In this document: piece by piece, positions 18,951 through 27,375 of the stretch
Position numbering within the stretch: the first letter of the stretch is position 1
Layout of the letters: every line of letters starts with the position of its first letter
DNA from: Lentisphaeria bacterium
GTDB taxonomy: Bacteria > Verrucomicrobiota > Lentisphaeria > Victivallales > Victivallaceae
Assembly (NCBI GenBank): GCA_022009855.1
Contig: CP091727.1
Span: forward strand, 3,162,001 to 3,226,000
Direction: 5' to 3'
Length of the DNA stretch: 64,000 nucleotides
Notes under the pieces: model-generated
What the model was told of the DNA's origin: nothing
Databases searched by the model: none
Seen by the model: the letters and a program-made list of their open reading frames with translations, nothing else
Program-made: the position numbers and the translations under genes

Positions 18951-19391
18951 ATGAAACGTACGATTCTCGCTGTCTGCGGTGCGGTGCTGGCCGGAGCGAT
19001 GTTCTGCGGCTGCACCACGGTGGAGTCCACTCAGAAATTCAACGCGCTCGGACTGGGTACGCCGAACGAGAAGGCGGTCTGTCAGACCTTTGTCGAGATT
19101 CCCGGATACTACTTCTGGGGGCTGCCGCTGCTGGTCGGCAGTGCGGCGGGCGATGGAAAGTGCGCGCTCTTCCAGTACACCGGAACCACGGAGAATGTGG
19201 TCAATCTGCTGACCCGAGAGGCGAAGTCCAAGGGGGCGGCGCGGGTGATCAACGTGCAGTGTACCGTGACTGAGACGCCGGTCTGCTTCTTCCTCTTCAC
19301 CCGCCGTTCGATGCAGGCATCCGGAACCGGCGTCCGTTCGAAGGATGCCGCGGTGAGGAACGCCGTGCACCAGTACGAGATGGCGCCGTAG
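18951..19391 (+). CDS. Small predicted lipoprotein
   Basis: A 146-residue protein with a signal peptide MKRTILAVCGAVLAGAMFCG and a lipobox Cys at position 21 (F-C-G-C, slightly off the usual L-A-G-C). The mature part is short, polar and rich in Val/Thr (GAARVINVQCTVTETP), ending in a conserved-looking VRNAVHQYEMAP. I do not recognise the family. AAGGA lies nine bases before ATG 18951. It may be cotranscribed with purD or phoH. Confidence 0.7.
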   Translation: MKRTILAVCGAVLAGAMFCGCTTVESTQKFNALGLGTPNEKAVCQTFVEIPGYYFWGLPLLVGSAAGDGKCALFQYTGTTENVVNLLTREAKSKGAARVINVQCTVTETPVCFFLFTRRSMQASGTGVRSKDAAVRNAVHQYEMAP

Positions 19392-19418
19392 GCTGGCGGA
19401 AAGGAGCGCCGGCGTCTG

Positions 19419-20812
19419 ATGGAAAGCAGGGAGAACAAACCCAAGGTATTTGTGCTCGACACCAACGTGCTGCTGCACAGTGCGCAGAGTGTTGAATCGT
19501 TTCAGGACAACGACGTCGTCATTCCGATGGCGGTGGTTGAGGAGCTGGACAAGTTCAAGAAGAACTCCGACGAGCTCGGCCGCAATGCGCGGCAGGTGAT
19601 CCGTTATCTCGACCGCCTGCGGCAGAAGGCGCTGCCGAAGACCGGGCAGCTTCGTCAGGGGGTTCCGCTTTCGAGCATTTCCGCCTCCGCGACCGGGAAG
19701 CTGTTCGTGTTGACGGCGACGACCGGGCAGGACACCCCGGTGGCCCGCAAGGTCGATGCGACCTTCGGCAGCGAACTGGCCTACTCCTCGCCGGACAACC
19801 GGATTCTCCGCGTCGCCTACGACCTCAAGCGCAAGGGGCGGCGGGTGATTTTCATCAGCAAGGACATCAATTTGCGCATCAAGGCGGATGCTCTCGGCAT
19901 CGCGGTGATGGATTTCGAGCGGGGCAAGGTGAACAGCTCCTCGCTTTACACCGGGTTTCGCGAGGCGGAGATTCCGGCGGCGGAGATCGATAAACTCTAC
20001 CGTGAGCATCATCTGCCGGCGCGTCCCTTCGGTTTGCTCCCCAACGAGTTTCTGGTGGCGACGGCGGAAGGGAATCCGAAACAGTCGGTGATTGCCCGCT
20101 GCCGGGCCGATGAACTGCTCGTGCCTGTGGACCGTTCCAAGACCGATTCGGTGTGGAACGTTAGTCCGCGCAACCGGGAGCAGCGCATGGCGCTTGACCT
20201 TCTGCTCGATCCGGCGGTGAAGCTGGTGACGCTGGTCGGCGGAGCGGGGACCGGTAAGACGCTGCTGGCTCTGGCTGCCGCCATGCAGCTGGTGCTCAAC
20301 GAGAATCTCTACGACCGGATTCTGGTGTCGCGCCCGATCATTCCACTCGGCAACGACATCGGATTTCTGCCCGGCGACAAGGGCGCGAAGCTGGCGAGCT
20401 GGATGCAGCCGATCTTCGACAACCTCGATTTCCTGCTGGGCGGCGAATCGGAACGGCGGGCGAAGAGCTCTTCGCGCTATTCGACCGAGGGGTTGATCAA
20501 TTCGCACAAGCTGGAGCTGGAGGCGCTGACCTACATCCGTGGGCGGAGCATCCCGCGGCAGTACGTGATCGTGGACGAGGCGCAGAATCTGACGCCGCAC
20601 GAGGTGAAGACGATCATCAGCCGCTGCGGGAAGACACCAAGATGGTGCTGACCGGCGATCCTCATCAGATCGACAATCCCTATCTGGATGCGTCGAGCAA
20701 CGGCTTGAGTTACACGGTGGAGCGGTTGAAGGGGCAGCATGTATTCGGGCACGTCACACTGGCGCGCAGCGAACGCAGTGAACTTTCGGCGCTGGCGGCC
20801 TCTCTGCTGTAG
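19419..20812 (+). CDS. PhoH-family ATPase with N-terminal PIN domain (frameshifted)
   Basis: A PhoH2-type protein of about 464 residues that pairs a PIN ribonuclease with an RNA helicase-like ATPase. The PIN domain (about residues 8-170) has VFVLDTNVLLHS, VVEELDKFK and FISKDINLRIKA with the expected acidic residues. The ATPase domain has Walker A GGAGTGKTLLAL and Walker B YVIVDEAQNLT. The frame breaks at about 20632 after ISRCG; the continuation KDTKMVLTGDPHQIDNPYL holds the conserved TGDPxQID motif. Start ATG 19419 follows AAAGGAG-like sequence. Confidence 0.88.
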
Positions 20813-20856
20813 AGCAGCCGCGAGCCTCCCGCCCGGGCTTGGCTGCGCCTCGTAAA

Positions 20857-21040
20857 AGCGCGGTCAGCGCCGCGAGCGCGTTCTTCCCGGTTAGGTTCGC
20901 GCTCTTGTTTAGCGCGGTCAGCGCCGCGATAGCTTCCCTCTCAACTTGGCTCGCGCTCTTGTTTAGCGCGGTCAGCGCCGCGATAGCTTCCCTCTCAACT
21001 TGGCTCGCGCTCTTGTTTAGCGCGGTCAGCGCCGCGAGCG
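20857..21040. repeat. 54-base tandem repeat, three and a half copies
   Basis: Units start at 20857, 20911, 20965 and 21019. The second and third are identical over 54 bases; the first has a diverged middle; the fourth is cut after about 20 bases. The unit begins AGCGCGGTCAGCGCCGCG. As 54 is a multiple of three, both strands stay open and look like 18-residue repeats, but no start site or family supports a gene. It follows the phoH stop by 45 bases. Confidence 0.85.
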
Positions 21041-21052
21041 CATGTGAGAGAA

Positions 21053-21190
21053 CTGCTTTGCGGAACGCAAAGCAGCAAGGAGCGATTGCGACGCAGTCGA
21101 ACGGAGTCGAGCGGGCCGCTCCGGCGATTGAGGAGTTGGCGGGCGAAGCCCGACAAAGTAAAAGCCCGCAGGGCCGCGTGCGGATTAGTA
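21053..21190. repeat. Palindrome-rich intergenic element
   Basis: A ten-base perfect stem with a GAA loop (CTGCTTTGCG at 21053-21062, CGCAAAGCAG at 21066-21075) is followed by CGGAG...CTCCG, then CGGGC-GAA-GCCCG and further GC-rich arms. The dense short hairpins resemble REP/BIME-type interspersed elements. It joins the 54-base repeat to the 140-base repeat. Confidence 0.6.
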
Positions 21191-21222
21191 TCAATCCGGT
21201 TTTGTTTTCTCACGGGCGAGGA

Positions 21223-21810
21223 GGTTTGGAGGGCGTCCGGCCCTCCAGCCCCCTCGAGCATCAAATTCTTGTGGAAGTTCCGCATTCCGCCCCCCTCCTG
21301 TCCGCGTCCTGCAGAAGTCGGAAGATTCCGCTCCGGTATCGTCTCCGCCCATTCGGGGGGAGGTCTGGAGGGAATCCGCCCCTCCAGCCCCCCTCGAGCA
21401 TCAAATTCTTGTGGAAGTTCCGTATTCCGTCCCCCCCCTCCTGTCCGCGTCCTGCAGAAGTCGGAAGATTCCGCTCCGGTATCGTCTCCGCCCTTTCGGG
21501 GGGAGGTCTGGAGGAATCCGCCCCTCCAGCCCCCTCGAGCATCAAATTCTTGTGGAAGTTCTGCATTCCGCCCCCCTCCTGTCCGCGCCCTGCAGAAGTC
21601 GGAAGATTCCGCTCCGGTATCGTTTCCGCCCATTCGGGGAGGTCAGGAGGGCGTCCAGCCCTCCAGCCCCCTCGAGCATCAAATTCTTGTGGAAGTTCCG
21701 TATTCCGTCCCCCCCTCCTGTCCGCGACCTGCAGAAGTCGGAAGATTCCGCTCCGGTATCGTCTCCGCCCTTTCGGGGGGGAGGTCTGAGGAAATCCGCC
21801 CCTCCAGCTC
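21223..21810. repeat. About 140-base tandem repeat, four copies and a partial fifth
   Basis: The marker CATCAAATTCTTGTGG occurs at 21259, 21399, 21540 and 21677, giving periods of 140, 141 and 137. Each unit also has CTGCAGAAGTCGGAAGATTC and an inverted pair CTGGAGG/CCTCCAG. The fifth copy breaks off near 21810. Differences between copies lie mainly in G and C runs. There are no unique spacers, so it is not a CRISPR array. Confidence 0.85.
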
Positions 21811-22053
21811 CCATGATCATGGGTTCTTGAGCAGAAGGAGGCCGGAATTTGACGGGTTACTCATGATTTCCGCTGTTTCTGGTTTATTTTCAGGTGTTGT
21901 ACCGTTTTCTGGCGGAAAGTCAAATCGGCCTCCGCTCCGACTCCCGAAACGATGGAATATTCACCGCGATACCCTCTGCGTTGGTGGAAAAAATCAGTTC
22001 CCGTGCTACAATAAGCAGCGTGCAGAACCATTCACAAAAGGGAGTGATCCATC

Positions 22054-22933
22054 ATGAACGACATGCTCTATTGCATCCGAATCTGCGACGAGTCCGGCGA
22101 TTTCAATCTGACCGCGGAGATGCTCGCCGCGCTGGAACTTGATTTCAGCAGCTGGGAGGACCGGGAGAATCCGCGCGTCATCCATACCGTTTACGCGCAG
22201 GATCCAGAGAGCGCCGCCGCCAATCTCGAACGGCTCCGGACCGCAATTCCCGAGTGGAAACCGCTCGGCGTCCGGATCGGCGCGCTCGAGACCTTCGAGA
22301 TGAAAAAGGAGGACTGGGCCGAGGCGTGGAAGAAGTATTTCCACCTCATCCCCATCTCCGACCGGCTGATCATCAAGCCGAGCTGGCTGGAGTGCGAGGA
22401 GAAACCCGGCCGGAAAATTCTGGAAATCGATCCGGGAATGGCGTTCGGCACCGGGCAGCACGCCACCACCTTCTACTGCCTTGAAGTGATCGACCGCCTG
22501 TCGACCGATCCCGAAGTGAAAAGTCTGCTTGACGCCGGATGCGGTTCCGGAATCCTCTCCATCGCCGCCGCCCTGCTCGGCTACTCCCCGGTGGATTGTT
22601 TCGACAACGATCCGGAAGCGGTCGAGGTCTGCCGCGAGAACCTCGAACGAAACCGGATCACCGGGGTGACGCCGACGGTGGGAGACGCCGCCGTCTATTC
22701 CGGGCGGCCGGAGAAATATGATCTGGTCTGCGCCAATATTCTCGCGCATCTTCTGCTTGCCTTCCGGGGAGAACATCGTTTCCTGGGTGCGCCCCGGCGG
22801 CTATCTGGCGCTGGCCGGAATTCTCACCGGCGAATTCGATGCGCTGAGCCGGGCATTTCAGGAGCTTGGATTCCGGGAGCTGGAACGCCGTACGCTGCGG
22901 GAATGGACCAGCGGACTGTTCCGCAAAGAGTGA
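22054..22933 (+). CDS. prmA: Ribosomal protein L11 methyltransferase (frameshifted)
   Basis: SAM-dependent methyltransferase, about 292 residues. The PrmA-specific GMAFGTGQHATT precedes motif I LLDAGCGSGILSIAA; CFDNDPEAVEVCRENL binds SAM; and CANILAHLLLAF is the catalytic-loop region. The frame breaks at about 22768 in CCGGGGAG; removing one G gives RENIVSWVRPGGYLALAGIL, the normal continuation. GGGAG lies ten bases before ATG 22054. A TACAAT -10-like element lies at 22007, without a convincing -35. Confidence 0.88.
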
Positions 22934-22971
22934 CGGCAGAGGGATTTCGACATTTTGCCCCGGAATTCTAC

Positions 22972-23000
22972 TTGAAATCCGGGGCGAGGCATGGTATACT
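22972..23000 (+). promoter_or_regulatory. Strong predicted promoter for the second trpB-like gene
   Basis: TTGAAA (22972-22977), a 17-base spacer and TATACT (22995-23000), the closest consensus match in the window. The gene starts 82 bases downstream, so there is an untranslated leader in which I see no clear riboswitch or attenuator. Confidence 0.65.
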
Positions 23001-23081
23001 TTATAGATGCTGCCCTCCCGGCAACGCCTGGAGACGGAGTCAGAACATTCATTATTCACCAGTTACGAGAGAGTTGAAATC

Positions 23082-24313
23082 ATGGATTATTCACGTTATT
23101 TCCGCGATTATCCCACCCCCGACGGCCGGTTCGGACCGTACGGCGGCGCTTATCTTCCGCCGAAACTTATGGCGGCGTTCCAGGAGATTCAGGATGCCTA
23201 CCAGTCCATCTGCCGCTCGGCGCACTTCATCAACGAGCTGCGCCGCATCCGGCGGGAGTTTCAGGGACGGCCGACACCGGTTTATCATTGTGACCGGCTG
23301 TCGCGACTGCTGGGCAACTGCCAGATCTACCTCAAGCGGGAGGATCTCAACCATACCGGCGCCCATAAGCTCAATCACTGCATGGGAGAAGGTTTGCTCG
23401 CCAAATTCATGGGCAAGAAACGGCTGATTGCGGAAACCGGCGCCGGCCAGCACGGTGTGGCGCTCGCCACTGCCGCCGCCTACTTTGGGCTGGAGTGTGA
23501 AATTCACATGGGGAAGTCGATATCGCCAAGCAGGCGCCCAACGTGACCCGCATGAAGATTCTCGGAGCGAAAGTGGTTCCCGTCACCTTCGGGCTGAAGA
23601 CACTGAAAGAGGCGGTGGATTCCGCTTTCGAGTCCTATGCGAAGAATTACAAGGATTCGATCTACTGCATCGGCTCTGTGCTCGGGCCGCATCCCTTCCC
23701 GCTGATGGTGCGCGACTTCCAGTTCTGCATCGGGGAGGAGTCGCGTGAACAGTTCATGTCGATGACCGGCCAGTTGCCGGATGCGATCTGCGCATGCGTC
23801 GGCGGCGGCAGCAATGCGGCAGGCTCCTTCGCCGCCTATCTTGCGGATCCGGTCGACATCTACGGAGTTGAACCGCTCGGGCACGGCTCCCATCTCGGCG
23901 ACCATGCCGCTTCGCTGACCTACGGCACACCGGGTTCGATGCACGGCTTCGACAGCTACATGCTTAAGGATGAATCGGGTGGGCCGGCGTCGGTCTATTC
24001 GATCGCCAGCGGCCTTGATTACCCCTCGGTCGGGCCGGAACACGCCTTCTGGAAGGATCTCGGCCGCGTCAACTATGTCACCTGTACCGACGAAGAGGCG
24101 GTGGACGCGTTCTTCAAACTCTCCCGCTACGAGGGAATCATTCCGGCGCTGGAGAGTGCGCACGCGGTCGCCTATGCGATGAAATGGGCGAAAACCCATC
24201 CGTACGGTTCCATTCTGGCGACCTGCTCGGGCCGCGGCGACAAAGACGTCGACTATGTGGTCGAGCATTACGGTTATGGCGAAAACTACAAGTTTGAACC
24301 GGAGGAGAAATAA
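23082..24313 (+). CDS. Second tryptophan synthase beta-like protein (frameshifted)
   Basis: A stand-alone PLP enzyme of the TrpB family, about 410 residues. The PLP lysine is Lys96 in HTGAHKLNH, with GQHGVALATAAAYFGLEC and the phosphate loop GGGSNAAGSF. The N-terminus DYPTPDGRFGPYGGAYLPPKL carries a short extension, and the sequence differs throughout from the operon copy at 2064. No trpA lies nearby. The frame breaks at about 23514: CATGGGG needs one more G to read HMGEVDIAKQAPNV. It may use indole without TrpA or make another beta-substituted amino acid. It is followed four bases later by a DUF1805 gene. Confidence 0.85.
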
Positions 24314-24316
24314 CTC

Positions 24317-24610
24317 ATGCAGACGTGCGAGCTCGACATTGACGGAATCCTGTTCAACGGAGTGCGGATTCCTACGCAGAACGGAACAATTCTGTTGATT
24401 CAGGGCCGCACGGCCAACCTCGGCTGCGGCTACTTCGCGACGGCAACGGCGGACAAGTTGAACGACCGCTTTGCCGTGGTGACAGGCGTCGGCAGTTTTG
24501 CCGACATGATGGAGGCGAAGGTGATTGCCGTCAGCGCCGCGGCCGCCTCATGCGGCGTAACGGTCGGAATGAACGGCCGAAATGCGCTTCTAACCATGGA
24601 GAAGTGTTGA
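24317..24610 (+). CDS. DUF1805 (YunC-like) small protein
   Basis: A 97-residue protein fitting the DUF1805 pattern: GTILLIQGRTANLGCGYFATATADKL, then FADMMEAKVIAVSAAAASCGVTVGM (broken here for reading; the first piece is about residues 23-48). The family has no established function. It starts four bases after the trpB-like stop, so the two genes are almost certainly cotranscribed and may act together. Confidence 0.65.
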   Translation: MQTCELDIDGILFNGVRIPTQNGTILLIQGRTANLGCGYFATATADKLNDRFAVVTGVGSFADMMEAKVIAVSAAAASCGVTVGMNGRNALLTMEKC

Positions 24611-25026
24611 CATACTCCGGCTGCGGAATGTAAAGCGGCGGAGAGACGCGCAGACCGGCTCCGCCGCCCAAGCGGAATGCGGCTGAGCATTACGAACAGC
24701 CGGAAAAGGTCTGCGGCGTTCGGGAGGCCGGGGGCAATGGTGTCGCGATGATCTGCCGGGCGCAGGGTTCGAAGCTGGAGAACTCCGGGGTTCCGGCAGA
24801 TCCGGCGATTGCGAAATCGCTCGGAGGTCGGAAACGTTCTGCACACATCCATGACCATGTCTTCACCTTCCTGCTTCGAATTTTTGGAGACGCACCGGCA
24901 GGCGGTTGCCGCCATACGGCAGGCGCCGCCAGCCGGTGTCGAATTCTACCTGCCATTCCTCTTTTTTTCGCCGGAGCTGCCGGAGCTTCCCCACGTTCGG
25001 TCCGGAAAATCCGCTTTTTTCTCTTT
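24611..25026. other. Intergenic stretch with a hairpin and no supported gene
   Basis: GCGGCGGAG (24635-24643) pairs perfectly with CTCCGCCGC (24659-24667), 25 bases after the DUF1805 stop, and may end that transcript. The rest has only weak open frames on both strands without ribosome sites. GC content falls steadily towards the LacI operator. Confidence 0.45.
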
Positions 25027-25055
25027 TTGACTTGCAAATGCAAACGTTATCGTTT
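25027..25055 (+). promoter_or_regulatory. LacI-type operator overlapping a -35 element
   Basis: AAACGTTATCGTTT (25042-25055) is an inverted repeat with perfect AAACG/CGTTT arms, close to the consensus operators of LacI/GalR proteins. TTGACT (25027-25032) lies just upstream, so a bound repressor would cover the promoter. It sits 91 bases before the LacI-family gene and suggests autoregulation. Confidence 0.55.
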
Positions 25056-25145
25056 ATTTTGAATAGAGAGCGTGATCTCCCGTGCCGAGCTGAAAGCGCA
25101 GGGGGGATGGTACGGGGAACAATTGTCAGAATCGGAGAGGGAGCC

Positions 25146-26162
25146 ATGGCTTCGACAATCGTGGATGTGGCGGCGAAGGCGGGGGTGTCGGTCAGCACTG
25201 CTTCGCGGATTCTCAACGGCGGAACCAAAGGGTTGCGCCGCGATGCCGTCGGGCGGGCGGAAGCGGTGCTGGCGGCGGCGAAGGAGCTGTGCTACCGGCC
25301 GAACCAAACTGCCCGCGGGCTGGTGCTCAAACGGAGTTTCACCATCGGAGCCGTGGTGACGGAAATTCACAATCCGGTGCGGACCCGGCTGATCGATGCA
25401 CTTCGCTCCATTGCCTTTCAACGCGGCTTCGGGGTGATGGTATCCGGCGTGAACTGGGGAGAAGATCCCGGCAGGCAGCTAAACAACCTGCTCAACCATC
25501 AGGTTGACGGGCTGATCCTCTCCCATCTGCCGAACTATCCTGAAGTGCTGCAACAGAGGCTGCGGGAATGCGGGATTCCGGTTGTCGGCTTCGGTATCGC
25601 CGGGGCGGCGGGATTTGACAATCTTGCGATCGATTATACGCAGGCGGTCTACGAACTTACCCGCCATCTGCTTGAACGGCATGGGGCAAGGAGGATCCTC
25701 TTTGCCGGTGGTGGTGCAAATTCTTCGCGTTACGAAGGATACTGCCGGGCGATGCAGGCGTTTGCACTTCCGGCGGCCCCGCACAAGGAGGTCGAAAAAG
25801 TCACTCTGGCAAGCGGCTACGCCACGGGATGGAACCTCGCCGCCGACGGACCGGTTCCGGAAGCGGTCGTTTGTCACAATGATATCTTCGCGATGGGGCT
25901 TATTGCCGGACTTCGCGACGCCGGTTATTCTGTTCCGGGGATGTTCTGGTGACCGGGATCGACAACATCGAGTTCGCTGCGTACAGCAATCCCCGCCTCT
26001 CCAGCGCGGGGGGTGGAGGTCGAAATGCTGGCCGAACAGTTGTGCGAGCGACTCTTCCGCCAGATCGACGGAGCGCGTTCGACCGACGTACATGAAACGG
26101 CAATCCCCGTCCGCTGCTTTTTCCGGGAGTCCTGCGGCTGCCGCGAAATTCTGCCGCAATGA
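25146..26162 (+). CDS. LacI-family transcriptional regulator (two frameshifts)
   Basis: About 338 residues. The N-terminal helix-turn-helix is IVDVAAKAGVSVSTASRILNG with the hinge-side GYRPNQTARGLVLKRS-like region, followed by a periplasmic-binding-protein-type sensor (IGAVVTEIHNPV, VDGLILSHLPNYPE, CHNDIFAMGLIAGLRDAG). The frame breaks at about 25938 (CCGGGGATG, one G short) so that GVPGDVLVTGIDNIEFAAYSNPRL continues, and again at about 26012 (GCGGGGGG, one G too many) leading to the end CFFRESCGCREILPQ. The FFRESC C-terminus is frequent in Lentisphaerota LacI proteins that govern sugar genes, but the target here is unclear. Confidence 0.85.
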
Positions 26163-26191
26163 GAAGCTGCAGACACGTTATGGAGAAAATA

Positions 26192-27204
26192 ATGAACTGT
26201 ATGAATCTGGATCCTGTCGTGGAAAAAATCGTCCGTGTGCTTCAAGCTCATAAACTTGTGCGGCCGGGTGAGTATTGCCGTTTTCTGTGGGATTCTCCCG
26301 GGAAAAACCGCAAACTGGGGAATAATGAATACGGTTGTGCCGATGCCGTCAACATCCGTTATTCCCTGGGGATGCCCGGTGCGGAACCGGGGAACGGGAG
26401 GAGACCATCCGTACGCTGCAGGCGTTTCAGGACCCGGAAAGCGGCCTCTTTCAGGAACGTGACCATCATCCGTACCATACGACGGCGCACTGTATTGCCG
26501 CATTGGAAATCCTGGATGCGGCACCGCTCCATCCGGTCCGGGCGCTGGAGCAGTACGAAACTCCGGAAGGAATTCTCTCCCTGCTGAATTTGCTCGACTG
26601 GAGCGGCAACCCCTGGGGGCAGTCCCATCGAGGCGCCGGCGTATTTGCTTCGCTGCTGATTCTCCGCCGGTGCGGTCTTGCCTGGCAGGACGCCTATTTC
26701 GACTGGCTCGCCCGGCACTGCGATCCGCGGCGGGGGCTGGGGGTTGGCGGTAGTTTCGGGGCGAAACCGCTCTGCCACCATCTGAACGGCTGGTTTCACT
26801 ATCTCTTCAACCATCTGGCGGCGCGCCGACCGTTTCCGCACGCGGAAGCGTTGATCGACAGCTGTATCGAACTCTACCGGAAGAACGAGCTGGGGGAGCC
26901 GCCGCAGGTGATCTTCGCGCAGGAGTGCAGTTTCCGTGAGATCGACTGGATCTTTGCGGTCCATCGCGCCTCCTGTCAGACGCCGCACCGCCACCGGGAA
27001 TGCATGGAACTGCTGCGCGACTGCGCCGGACAGTTCGTCTCCTATCTGGCTTCGGTTGACGAGACCCGCGACGAGGGGATGAACGATCTGCACGCCCTGT
27101 TCGGTGCGGTTTGCGCGCTCGCCGAGCTCCAGCTCGCACTGCCGGGAGAACTGCGCAGTTCGGTTCCGCTGCGGAATGTGCTGGACCGGAGGCCTTTCAT
27201 CTGA
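26192..27204 (+). CDS. Unrecognised protein, possibly alpha/alpha-barrel (frameshifted)
   Basis: About 337 residues, no signal peptide. The sequence has repeated helix pairs with aromatic and His-rich turns (HHPYHTTAHCIAALEIL, WGQSHRGAGVFASLLIL, FGAKPLCHHLNGWFHYL), which resembles the (alpha/alpha)6 barrels of terpenoid-cyclase-like or glycosidase-like proteins. I cannot name a function. The frame breaks at about 26390, where CCGGGGAAC needs one more G. ATG 26192 has GGAG six bases upstream. It follows the LacI gene by 29 bases and may be cotranscribed with it. Confidence 0.6.
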
Positions 27205-27239
27205 GCACGTTTGTTCCGGAAAATCCCTCCGGACCATAC

Positions 27240-27267
27240 TTGTATTCTTGACAGAACGTGCTAAATT
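27240..27267 (+). promoter_or_regulatory. Predicted promoter of htpG
   Basis: TTGTAT (27240-27245), a 16-base spacer and TAAATT (27262-27267), about 109 bases before the start. I see no CIRCE element or other heat-shock operator. Confidence 0.4.
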
Positions 27268-27375
27268 ATCCCGATTCCAGAGAATGGGGGGCACCGCCTC
27301 CCAGCAGCCGAAACAACCGCGCCCGGTGGTTCCGGCGGTAATCTGCTGTCTTTGAACAAAGGAGGTTCATTGATT

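Noticed and set aside
20754..21194. A minus-strand repeat protein of 146 residues
   Set aside because: It overlaps the end of phoH and depends on the 54-base repeat and palindromes; no start site and the composition changes at each repeat border.
21223..21810. Possible CRISPR array
   Set aside because: The period is about 140 bases, copies are similar throughout, there are no unique spacers and no cas genes nearby.
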